Positions 25,301-36,624 of a stretch of DNA of 64,000 bases are shown here, one piece after another (position 1 is the stretch's first letter; each line of letters starts with the position of its first letter). Under the pieces are notes generated by a model. It saw only the letters and a list, made by a program, of their open reading frames with translations. It did not search any database and was not told the DNA's origin. Made by a program: the position numbers and the translations under genes. The DNA comes from Mesotaenium endlicherianum (lineage: Eukaryota; Streptophyta; Zygnematophyceae; Zygnematales; Mesotaeniaceae). The DNA lies in the NCBI GenBank assembly GCA_009602735.1, contig WELA01007099.1, positions 176,069 to 240,068 on the forward strand, in the 5' to 3' direction.

Positions 25301-28300
25301 GAGGAGCACCGGCCCAGAAGAGGAGCCCACGCTCGCGCCAGCAGTGTCCCACTTCCGCGTATCAACACACACACGCGCGAGCACACTCTCCCATCGCCCA
25401 CTCACCGCGACGTCGCCGTTGGGCAGGGCGCGCACGCCGACCACCCTGCGGGCCAGCCCCCCCGCAGCAGCAGGGTCGTACCCGGCCTTCTCCATCACGA
25501 TGGGGGTGCACCCGTATGTTGCGCTTGCGGCGCTGCTGCTGCTGCTGCTGCTACTGCGGGGCCTCTGCCCCTGCCCCTGCCCCTGCCCCTGGGCCCCCCC
25601 CGAGGAAGTCCTTCGATAGTGTGCCTCCTCCCGCTGCTGTTGCTGCTGCTGCTGCTTCAGGGGGCTGCTGCCGCCACTCTGCTGCTCGCCCGCGATGGCG
25701 GCTGCAGCTGCGCTGGAGAACGCGCCAGTCTCGCTGCTGCTTGCACGCCTGCACCGCGCAACGTTGCCAGGCATGTGGGCACGTGTCATCACCACAGGGC
25801 TGGCAATCTGCTTGTCCAACGTTTGCATCTTGTCAAGTCTTCGTCGCAATACACAGCCCTTGCTGGTTACTCTTATAATATTACAAATCCATGCATACAT
25901 GTATAGGTTTCAGGCGGCTTGTAGACGACGAAGAACACGATCTGGGCGGAGACTGCAGACACGGCTCGAGGTTGTGGGAGGCATGGGCGGCCAAGCAGAC
26001 TCTGTCTACTAGCAGGGTCCATCTCGAGCTCAGCAGCCGCTCCCGCGTGGACGGTTACGCTTCGGGAGGCATGCGCATGCTACCCCGCTCCCTCCTCGCG
26101 TTCCTTCAGACGACGCACCAAGCCCATAGCGTTCAGCTCTGGTGCAACCTCGAGCCGATTCGCAACGTTGGGCCGTACAACTCTGGTGCTCACGACACGA
26201 GTAATCGACAACATTCTGTATGCGGCGACCATGCGCCACAAAGAAAGGAACACGTAGCAGTGGGGCCGTCACAAGAGCCAGCAGAGGAGCTCCAGGCCTC
26301 GTCACACTCTCTGCCGCCTGCCCGCCCGTGCTCAGTTCTGGAGGGCCAGGGAGCTGCATGAGCCGTAAGTGCCGCACTTGGCACTCGAGCGGTTGCTGAA
26401 GCGGAGCTGTCCTGCCAGCCCAGTAGCAGCAACTCCCCAATTATGGATGGGTGGCTGAGAGCAGGAGGCGTTGAGCTGGGCTGGGCTGGGCTGGGCTGGG
26501 TTACTTCTGCTCTTGCATGAGCAAGTGTGTGCATGCGTGCAAGCAAGCCAGCAAGCAAGCTGGCTACTCACTTGCTGCCACAACCACCATGCGGCTGCTG
26601 CAGGAGGCACTCAGAGCGGAATGGAGGGAGCGGGTGTAAGGGACGGGCACACCCACCCTCTGGCGGCAGACGGCGCGTGGAGGGGGTCGATCACGCGCAC
26701 GTAGAAGTGCGAGCGCAGCGCACTCTCCAGCAGCAGCACGCTGCGCCGCTTGGCGCCCTCGCGCTTCACAAACGCGGCCGTGGGGCTGGGCGCCGGGGGG
26801 GCCTCTGCCGTGCGGCCTCGCCCCTTCAGACGCCCCACCGCCACGTGGATGCCTGGGGCTCCGCCACCTGGCGCCGGGGCCCCTTCTTTTTCTCCTCCCC
26901 CGTGGGCGTCCGATGCTGAACGTGTGGCACGAGTAGGACACAGAGAGAGAGATGGTGCTTAAAAATGAGAATACGACACACGCTCTACTTCCTCTTCATC
27001 TTCCTCCTCCTCCTCCTCCTCCCCCTCGTGGCTACCTGCTCAGGCAGAGAGCTGCTGTGGCGTGCTGCATCATCATCACATGCACCCGTGGCAGACAGAC
27101 ATGGTGACATCCAGGTAGGCAGGCAGGCAGGCAGGCAGAAGACACGTGCATCTGTCGTGATCAGGTGTTATGCGCTCCTACTCTCACATGCCCTTGCAGG
27201 GGCCCCATCACAGCTCCCACGAAGGCAGTAAAGCCGGACGTCACTTGATGGTCTGACACCTGGCCTCAGTCCGATCTTCGTCAGAAGGATAGCGGTTGGG
27301 GGTGCAAGAGGCAGCAGGCTTGTTGCTGCGGCTGCTGACACCGCCCCCAACATGTGGAACTAGCAGTGCTGGGCGGCAGGCAAGCAGGCAGGTTCAGTAC
27401 TGCCCTTGCTGCCACAGGACACAGGACAAAGGATTATCAGCTGGTCCTTCTGCTTTGGCTAGGCTAGGCTGTGCCGGGCCGGGCCGGGCCGAGCTGATCT
27501 AGCCTGAGCTGGTGAGGGAGGGGCCGGTGGAGACACACAGAGACAGGCTCAGAGGGCGTGTGTGTGTGTGTGTGCACCCTACCCTGGGGAGAAGTCTGAG
27601 GCTCCTCGTCGTCGTCGTCCGGCTCCTCGTCGCCCGCGTGCTGGTCGCCCGGCTTCCAGAGCTCGGAGACGGCGGGGTCCAGCGGCGATATGTGCACCAG
27701 CATGTGGATCTGCTCCCCTGCCATCCCAATGATCCACCGGGGAGCAGCATTCATGCATAAGTTTCTCCACAGTCAGGAGACAGAAATTAGACGGGGTATT
27801 GGTGGTATGAGCTCCCTCTTTGCAATTCCTCCCTCCCTTCCTCACTCTCTCCCTCACCCCCCCCTTCCCCCCCTCCTACCATCTCCCATCCCCTATTGCC
27901 CTCGCTCCCTTCCCCACCCCCTCTCTTTTCCCCTCCAGTCTAATTCTCCCTCTCCTCTTCCATGTCGCCCTTTCCCCCTCTCAACCCCTCCCGCTTCCTC
28001 TCCCAAAATGTTTCCCAGTTCAATGGGCTATGCCAACTCACATGAACACCTTCAAGACACCCCCACCAATATCTGGCTGAGCCACAGCAGGCTCTTGTGA
28101 AGGCTGCCGGCCAGGGGAGGCGTGTGGCAGCACTCTGCTTGCTCACCGAGCATAACGTGGCATACTGATTCCTCATGGTGTTCTCGCTGTCAAACTCCGG
28201 AGGAGCCACACTGATGAGCACAACAGACAGAGAGGGGGAGGAGAGAGAGAGGGAGGAGTGTAGAAGTGTGTGCACCGACGAGCTGCGCGTACCGGCAAAT

Positions 28301-29189
28301 GCAAAATTTCGGTTGTGGACGTTGAGGAACACAGCGGACGGGGCTGCCCACCACTCCTGCGGGACTTTGCCTGCTCACTCACACGCAGACACACGCGGGC
28401 CACTAGCTTAGGCAAGGGGTTGAAGACAACACGAGTTGCACCCTCCTCTCATCCCGCTCTCCCCAAACGGAAAATCATGCCCCAAGGAGAGTCAGCCCTC
28501 AGTCCCCAGCAGGCTGCTAATAGGCAGGGCCAATAAACAGCAGCTCCTCACCCACATGAGCAAGGGCTCTGACCTCAAAGGGGGGGGGTGCACCCAGGCA
28601 TCAGGCATCACTCTACTCTACTATGCACGCAAATGCAGCTGGGAGCTCAGGAGGCGCCAGTGCCACTGGTGCTGAAGACGCCATACTCTGACACATGCTC
28701 AGAACTGTGACGACCATTTAGCCGCCTCCTTAATATTCACATTTGGCATCACTCCCAGACTACTGGACCCCTTATGGCCATGCTGCGGTGTTCAAGCTTT
28801 GCTAGAGATATCAGGAACACATGCTCTGTGGTAAGCAGATCCCGACCAATGAATGCTGTCAAAGCAGACTTCTGGCGTACTTTTGCTTTTCTTTTGGACA
28901 CTTGGCTGGTAACAGAGATGAAGGAGTAGAAGAGCACGCGCTCACCAACAAACACGATCACCCCGCCTTCAGAAGGCAGTACTGTTGCATGGCTTTCGAG
29001 GGGCATCCTTGATCTTACTCTTCTCCCATCTCCCACCCTTCCTCCAACCTTCTCCTCGGCAATGGAGGCATCAGCTACGGAAGAGAAGGACGGCGAGGGG
29101 CTCATGTGTGCATGATCTGGAGTTCTCACTCCTTCTGAAGGGGGAGACTGCGTATCTGAAGCTGACGAGATTGATCGAGAAGTGAACAT
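19507..29189 (-). CDS. Multi-exon GC-rich gene, provisionally TRAPPC14/C7orf43-like trafficking protein
   Basis: A large minus-strand gene with many exons and low-complexity insertions. The clearest exons are: 28946-29189 (N-terminus, ending in a GGVIVFVG strand), about 28210 downward (VAPPEFDSENTMRNQYATLC), a segment at 27500-27740 (GEQIHMLVHISPLDPAVSEL), 25406 upward (VVGVRALPNGDVA), 23910-24920 (VLLEVTLATDVLSPDALLEV, then about 180 residues of Ala/Gly/Pro/Ser), a start at 23492 (NVVPASAAMGKEEVTLTLDA), about 22500-22870 (poly-Ser and poly-Gln), about 21140-21440 (AQTVTVRATNLTRAEMSLTL), 20421-20620, and the last exon from 19843 (KCQVLPLLDGLLTLDTLHV). Beta-rich Ig-like stretches, an EQHSFLLRP segment resembling EEHNFLFQL of human C7orf43, and the C-terminal strand suggest a TRAPPII-associated trafficking subunit (TRAPPC14; TRIPP in plants). 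Identity is inferred from remembered family patterns, and the exon chain in the 5' half is unresolved. Another beta-sandwich trafficking protein is possible. Confidence 0.45.
21661..21699. repeat. (AGG)n run
   Basis: About twelve AGG/CCT triplets, reading as Ser, Pro or Leu runs depending on frame. It lies in the minus-strand TRAPPC14-like gene, probably within an intron or at the edge of an exon. Confidence 0.9.
22266..22338. repeat. Compound (CA)n(GA)n microsatellite
   Basis: About 18 CA units followed directly by about 18 GA units. It lies in a probable intron of the TRAPPC14-like gene. A similar CA-to-GA switch ends the window (63930-63992), so this compound form recurs. Confidence 0.95.
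27800..28015. repeat. Polypyrimidine tract in an intron
   Basis: About 215 bp is almost entirely C and T on the + strand (G/A on the transcribed minus gene's sense strand). Mirror-like polypurine/polypyrimidine sequence of this length can form triplex (H) DNA. It sits between two coding segments of the TRAPPC14-like gene. Confidence 0.8.
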
Positions 29190-30256
29190 GATTTCCCACC
29201 TGTCCTGATGACACAGCCCTTTATGGTAGATGAGCCTCTCTGTGATCAGTGTATGCTCACATGTATAGAGTCAGCAAAAGCGAATTTTGTTGAGAATTTG
29301 AGGGACTGAGCTGAAGAACGAACCTAAGAAACCTCCACAGAATTATCCAGACCACCGTGCTGACCTAGCGAGCACAAATGTCTGTAATTATGAGAAAGTA
29401 TTGCAGGTATAAGTCAACAAACGTCACTCGGCAAATGGAGCCGATTCCATCATTGCGTAAGAAAAGCATATGTGCTTTTCCATATGCATTGCTAGACAGC
29501 TAAGCTGAAACAGCGTTGTATTCCATCCGTGTCTTGACCAAACATTGGTCATGACTTGTCACTGGCTATCGAAGTAACTCCTACGTCAAACGTTCGGAGT
29601 TATATACACTGCCGATTGAATGTTCTTACGTAGGCCACGGGCAGGTGATACACTCCTATGAAGAGCTCCTTCACAACGGGCAGGATGCATACAAGCTCTT
29701 CTTATGACATGCACATGATGAGCAGTTTCCTGCAACGTTTGAACGTCAGATAGGACCAAGTTTTCAAACCGCTCCTCCTTGAGAGGCGTTCTTCTGGACT
29801 CCAATGGACGTCACTACATTGCACTAGATGCATGCAGTCTTCACGCTCACGTTGCTTCACCCGGTACAGCACACAACACAACGATACAATCGAGACAATC
29901 TGTGCCAATCCTTTCCACAAGGATCCCTCTGTCATTCATGCGACAGTCTAGCATAATTAATTGTTAGTGACTGAAAGTTATCAGATGCAATCACTCTTAT
30001 GAAAGCATCCTGTTTCTCGTGGACACCCCTGCCCGGATTCCGTGTCGGTCTCATCCTCAGATACACTATATTTGGTCGAAGATATAGGACTTGTTCTCCA
30101 GCTAGATTGTGCCATTTACTTTGTTTGGGTACTAATCGCAAGAGGGCTTTTAGTAAAGCATGGAAGAGACACCCGCAGAACTCGGTACATTAAGGGAACC
30201 CCCATTCTCTATGACGCCCATTCTCTAGTGCCGAAGATCATTACAATCTGCCTACG

Positions 30257-33200
30257 ATGAGGTTCAGATTGAACAATGGCTCCCTATATTTCTGCTTAAT
30301 CTTTTCTCTTCTGTCACCTACAGCTCCTGGAGTAGACATCAGGAGGCAGCCCCTTGAGAATGGCATTCCGCCTCATACCTGTACGGACAGGGAAACAGCC
30401 AGCTTAGAGATGAGAGATGAATGTAGTGCACATAAGGAGCTACTTGAAGTAAAAAATGTCGTAAGAGAAGAAGGGGTTGGAAGCAATGCGCGTATGGAGT
30501 CAGATACTCACCACGCAAAATTGACAGAGGTACTGGCAGGTGGAATGGAGGGCGATGGGGATGTCCAAGCCAAGGAGGGCGTGAAAGGAGAGGGTGTGCA
30601 GCTTGAGGGATCTTGTAATGAGGGGTTGGATGCAACAACGTGTAAAGGACTCGGTGTCGAATCTAGTCTACAATCGTGCAGCACATCTCAGGAAAGTTAC
30701 TATGAGGAGGTGCTTCTCAGACCATTGCCAGATGGGAATATTCTAGCACACTTCCACTTCACGACCACTTTAGAGCCACATGATCACCATCATCACCGCC
30801 TGTTCCCAAAGGCCATTGACCAGATCGTGAGTGACCTCTTCCTCCTCTTAAGACACTACGAGAGGGCCTTGACATGACCCGCTTCAGGAAACAATGCACC
30901 TGCTGTTCTTACTTGCCTCACGTGACCACACTTTCTCTTGCTGTTGATTCCTTAGGTGTTCCTACGATGATTGATATGTGCGATCGTTCACTGTAAAGTC
31001 GTTAGGCTCTGTAGCCGTGGGAATACTGTCGGGTGATCTGCAGAGGACTAGCAGGTGCTAGCAGGGGGTAGCAAAACAGCCAGTCAAATCACGATAATAT
31101 CAATCATGGGTGGGGTGCCTGACGGATGGCATGCATCGGTACCCCACGTCGAGTGCTGTCAGGTGAGAGCCAATGGCGTGAGGGAGCTGGAGCTGAGCTT
31201 CACGCATGGCAGGTGGAGCCACGACAGGTGGGGCTCAGCTGACTCCATCTCCCCAACCTTCGTCAAGCCCAGCGGCGTTGAGCTCTGGGCTTGGCTCGGT
31301 GTGCCCGCTCTCAATGCAAGTATTCTTGACCGACACCCGCCCTAGGCCTGTGTGTGTCCTCAGCCACGTCCGTGTCACGCAGGCGCATCTTGCCTCTGGA
31401 AGTCCATTATCTGTGATTCACAATCTCTACATCTGTGTGCCAAGCTCTTGGCCTACCCTATGGACGAGGACTTTGTGTGGGCAGCCGGTCAGCTGGAGGG
31501 GGAAGGCCAGTCCCTCCTCTGCTGAGAGACCTCCGCTGCTGCTGTCGCATTGCATGCGTGCATATGTGACCTGCAATTGAGCTCCGTGTGTGTGTGTGCA
31601 TTGATGCTTGTGCTCATCTTTATATGCGTGTGTATGAATACGACATGTGCATCCCACGCTGGCGGCATCACAAGTACTTGCAATGACCTTCCTTCCGTAT
31701 ATGCCTGTACAATCCTGCCCTAACATTCTTCGCAAATTTGTTTGTGTGGTGGCAGGTGAATGCCACCTGGCGCAATTTGACGCATGCTCTGTCGGGCCTT
31801 TTCTGCGCGTCGCTCAACTTTTTGGAAACAAGTGCCAGCAGCGCCTCGCCCCGCACCATGTTCAGACCCGACCTCCACGAGAGCGCGTCGTCTGCTTCTA
31901 CTCGCAGCCACGGTGGGCAGCCTCCTCCTTCACTCGCGGAGACAGCCACTGCTGCACGCTGACTGCCATGAAGATTATACTTAGGCATCTCCTGGACTTG
32001 CTTGGGGCCTCTCTGATGTATCCCCACCTGTCTATGTGTAGGGAGTCTACATGTAAGGGAGTCTACGTGTATGTTGTGATGCCCTGGTTGGTTGGTGGAA
32101 GCACGTCGCGTGGTCTCGCGACGCGTGGCAGCTGCTCTGGGAACCAACAAAATCGCTGCTGCTGTCTGGTGGCTGAGCAGTGAGGTACGGGGCGCTGCCG
32201 AGAGAAGCCGTGTGCACGGAGAATCTGACGCCATGGCTGAAGCTGCTGCCCTGCCGCGACAAGGCGGGCCTTGCCACCCTGCTGCACCGCCCCTCCCTCT
32301 ACAGATCCATCTACCACTCCATGCACATCCACATGGCAGCTGCAGACCCCGCCAAGTCAGCTCCCCCCTGCGGCGACGCAGTCACCAGCCCCAACCCTGT
32401 TGATGGCCGTGTGGCACTAGCGCAGCAGGAGCCCGAGCAGGTTGGCACGCAATGCAGTTCCTCCGATAGCTGTCGCACTCATCCTCCTCAAGGGAGAAAT
32501 TGTGATGCCTCCCCTCGCCCCATCACACTTCGCCAATCGCTGACACTTGTCCTCGACCCATCGCTGGGCACCAGGAATAAGAAGACTCCCAAGCGGGCGG
32601 AGGCTCAGCCACCTGTCAGTGCGTCAGGGCGTGCCGGAGGAGACAGTGGAAGCTCGAGCTCAGATAGGCTGAGGCCCGGTAATGCAGGCCAATGGGGTCG
32701 TGACACGTGGCAGTCCGACTGGTCCCTGTCTAGTCTTTTTGGACGGGGAGTAGCCGAGAAGTGTCTGCTGGCGGATAGCAGCCAGGTGTATGTGGAGGTG
32801 GAGCAGGGTCTCGTCCACACCCTCATGCACTCTTCTCCCGGACGCACCGAGAGCAGTGATAGTAACTCGAATAGCCCCCACTTTTGCCCTCCTGTCGACT
32901 ACATCAACAACACCTACTACGAGGTCTCCTCCGCTGTCAGCCCCACAGTCATGCAAGGCGGCAGCAGGGGTCTCCTACCCAAGCAACGTGCAACGAGAAC
33001 CCCCCCAGAAGGTGATGATGGCAGAGCATGCTGGAAAGAAACCGGCACTGCCTACCTTCAATACGGGGTGGCAAACGCTGGCAGAGGACAGCCGCTGGAC
33101 GTGAGCATGCGCTGGAAGAGGCCGCTTTCGTGGAAGCCCCTCTTGCCGCCGTTCACTGCCAAGCGCTTCATCACTGGGCACGGCAACGAGAGGGGGGGAA

Positions 33201-34957
33201 TCGTCTTGCAGCTACGCAACAACGACCGGGTCAGAGCAGCTGCCCCTGCTCGCAGTGCAGGGTTGGATGCAGCCCCGCTCCTCCTTCGCCAGCCACAGGG
33301 CACTGCCGGTGCGCCCAAGCCTCACGCAGAGAGCAGACTCGACTCGGATCTGCACCCGGGCGTCGGTGGCGTTGTTGAGGGGAGCACGGACCTGTCAGGG
33401 GTTCAGTTGCAGGCGGGCGGCGCCATTGATGTGGACGGGGGAGACAGGGGAGGAGGCACTGATAACTATGTGGACGTGATGGGGGGTGAAGAGCAGGGCT
33501 GGGCTGAGTATTCGGAGCCAGCTCATTCGCAGGAGCCAATGCTGTCTTCTTCTGCCGCCGCTGCTGCGGCTGCTGCTGCTGGTGGTGTAGGCTCACGGGA
33601 GGGAGGAAGCAGCAGGCAAGGCCACGCCGCCTGCATCCCGAGTGCTGACGTGGCAGTCATCAAGGTCATGCAGGTCGTTCCATGGTTTGTTCGCCTGTAT
33701 CTGCACACGATGGCTCTGATGCTAGATGGTCGTCAAGTTTCCCTGTGGGATCACGCCGCAGCTGCGCACATACAGCCGGCCGAGGACCGCAAGTCGCCAG
33801 CTGTTCTGGAGCTGGAGCTATGCATTCCCTGGAGTGTCGACGTGGCGATGCTGACGGTCAACTTTGACAAGGTACTGGGCCCTTGGGCGCGCTATGACTA
33901 TTCTATGGGCGAGCTCCTGTCGTGACATGGCTTTTGTGCACTGCAATTTCTAGTGAGGGGGCTCTGACAAAGTTCTTGGCTTGACGTGTTCTTTACTACT
34001 GTATGGACCCTGCTCTTGCAAAGAGCTGGTGAAGAGTGCTCGCAATGGGAGCTGCCATTTGGTAAGGGTTGGATAGGTAGACACATGCGGGACTGATAAG
34101 ATGCGCTGGGTAGTGCAGCCTGTCGGCTGGTCAATTTGGCCACGAGGAATCCGAAGTATACTGGGTATGTGTATGGCGTGGACGATAGCTGGGCAGAGCA
34201 GTTCATTTCTTAGGGGGACCACTTGCAGCCTTCTGGGGTTACACACATTCACTGGCTGCATGCGGCTGGCTCTCTCTTCTGCTGCAGGGATATCTTTACT
34301 TGAATGAGTATCCCGCTGATGCCAGCCGCGGCTTAGACCTCCCTGCTGCTGTGGTCATGATCCCTGGCGTGCACACGGGATTGCCACTTGGCAACTCGTC
34401 CAAGACTGCTGATGGAGTGAATCCTCTACTGCAACTTATTGAGGTGAGCCATCACAACATATATATTGGCAAATACCCTCTGTAGACTGCACCCATCAGT
34501 CTGTCACCCACACATCGAAGTGTTTCATCTGAGGGTGAAATTGATTGCAGATTCAGAACAATCTTGGATACTCATCCCTCCTAGGACTAGTCCTACGAAC
34601 TGTTGAAGCAAGCTGGCAGTGCAGCAGATTCAGTTCTTGCAGTCTGGAAGGGGTGCACTCTGTCTTCGCTTTGAATGTAGCAGTTCTTCTATGGTCTACC
34701 AACGTCTGCTGTAATGCCTTGACTTCACCTACAGGCTGCGTGTTGACTTTTCCTTTTCTTTGTATGCTCCTGTGCCACAGACTGGTTCACCTCTCAGAGT
34801 GTACACGGAAGCATCAGTCGTTCTGCTGCCCCTGCCAGATTTCAGCATGCCTTATAACGTCATCACTCTGACGTGCACTGTGCTGGCCATGCTCTTTGGC
34901 TCGCTTCTTAACACGCTCCGTAGGCGTCTCTCAGACCCCAAGAAACAAAAGGAATAG
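30257..34957 (+). CDS. PIGT: GPI transamidase subunit PIG-T (Gpi16)
   Basis: ER-membrane subunit of the GPI transamidase, which swaps C-terminal signals of secreted proteins for GPI anchors. Exons: 30257-30826, 31163-31315, 31756-31912, 32181-33871, 34288-34443, 34781-34957, giving about 967 residues. Residues 1-25 look like a signal peptide. Family motifs in order: [70 protein letters not shown] and [85 protein letters not shown], and a C-terminal membrane helix ([19 protein letters not shown]). It is longer than the usual 550-680 residues because of a Glu/Gly-rich insertion after the signal peptide (about 35-150) and Ser/Gly/Ala-rich insertions in exon 4. The second intron starts with GC, not GT. 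Confidence 0.92.
31316..31755 (+). other. GC-AG intron of PIG-T
   Basis: No GT donor at this border keeps the frame, whereas AAT|GCAAGT does. It joins GVPALN to [14 protein letters not shown] in phase 0, exactly as the PIG-T family requires. GCAAGT is the typical context of the minor GC-AG class of U2 introns. The acceptor is GGTGGCAG. Confidence 0.75.
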
Positions 34958-36624
34958 GAGAAGAACGTGACAGGTACGCATATGCTTTTGTGAATTACCA
35001 GACATACTCTTTGGCATGCAGTGACCGAAAGAGGATGGCCGATTTTTCTGTTGTATCTGATTCTTTGCATTATGTCAATCTTCAGAAGGAAGTTGTGACT
35101 CAGAAGCTTTGGAATGTAGGAGGACAAGGTCGTTCAGCATATAGTCTCTGCAAATCTATACACGTGAACGATGCGTGGTACAATTGATTGCATTGTGCTG
35201 AAGCGGCATGAACCTCTACCTATTTCAAAGTGGTTAGCAGGTCATGCTCACTCGTCTCTTCCTTTTCCTCCTCGAATGTGTTCCCTGTGGGCAGCTTCAG
35301 CGAAGGGTGTGAGAGGGTACTTAAAGGCGAAATTGAGTAGGTTTCCAAAAAAAATATGGCTCATCATATGTATCCTATTAGCTGGAGTTGCTATCTTCCT
35401 CACCACCATTCTAGATTGACATTCAATAGTCGAAGTCTTAGTGAAATAGTTGTAGTTGGTAAAGGTACAAATTATTGCTCCTCTCATTTCGTGAGCTCGT
35501 TGCTGTCTCGTTGACAACCTTGGCCTTCCTACATTTACCCCACATTTATGTGAGACTTTCAGAATATGGCATAGATTCTCCATGCTGCATTTCAGGGTTT
35601 ACGCCACAAACTATTTAGGATGTATGAACTGATTTGAAATGGTGTCACCCACCTTGTACCACAACGGATGTACAACGGCGACGGCAAAACTCAAGCTGTA
35701 GTAGGTGCAACTCTTTCTGCCTTCAGAGAGCGCAGTGGGAAGTGCTGCTTCATATGCCTTCGAGTTCGTACATCATACGGTCATGGTTATGCGTAATGTG
35801 AGGAGTAACTGTAAGTTTGAAGAAAACCTGGTCCGGAATGGTGGGTCCATACGGGAGTTTTATTTCTTCAATCTTGCATGACACGATCAGGTCGTATGCT
35901 GACTTATGCTGACCGAAAGAGCTTGCACTGGGTCCCAAACTGGCCCAGGTTGGGCCACACCCAGCTACACCAGGCTCACTGCATGCATGTGCTGACTGTG
36001 CCTGAAGGAACTCGTGCATGCGAGTGGCAAATAATTCCCAGGCTACGTTTATTCATAGCTGATTCACTGTCTTTCATGCACTTCCATTGCAGTTTCACGT
36101 CCTCTGAGTAAGCGACTGCATTAAGTGGACTGAAGCTGGACTTAAGCTGGACTGAAGCTGGTCTCTAAGGCTCCCGCCAGGATCTTTCACGTCGTAAACC
36201 GCTTGCCCGTCACGTTGAGCTTCTCACATGCCGTATCATTCATGAGCATGTGGCTTGATGTAGACGACAAGTGGCATTGACTGAGAACAGATAAACTTGG
36301 AATTGGCCGGTGCTGGCCGGTAACAGACGACACTTGAGGTCTGCTTGCGGTAGGATCATATATATCCTGGAACACGGAGTAGTCTGAAGCAGTCTGGTGG
36401 GCACATGGCTTGAAACGTCATGCAGTTCCCAGTACTTAACCTGTGCAGTTGACGTCGGTATAACATCAAATGCCCCTTCTCGATCGAGGGTCGACTTGCT
36501 CGCTTTCTGCAGAAATAAGATTTGTGCTTGGAGTCGGGATATTAGCTAGACTGAGTACATACTTAAGGAAGCTTTCTCATCACATACTATTTGAGGCTAT
36601 TTTATTGCATACTACGAGCACACT
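34958..36624. other. PIG-T / COBRA intergenic region with a possible small exon
   Basis: About 1.7 kb without a firm gene. An open frame at 35171-35419 ends in a basic segment and a strong membrane helix (KIWLIICILLAGVAIFLTTI). This could be an alternative C-terminal exon of PIG-T, but the PIG-T frame already stops at 34957, so I do not include it. Otherwise this holds the 3' flank of PIG-T and the promoter of the COBRA-like gene. Confidence 0.4.
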
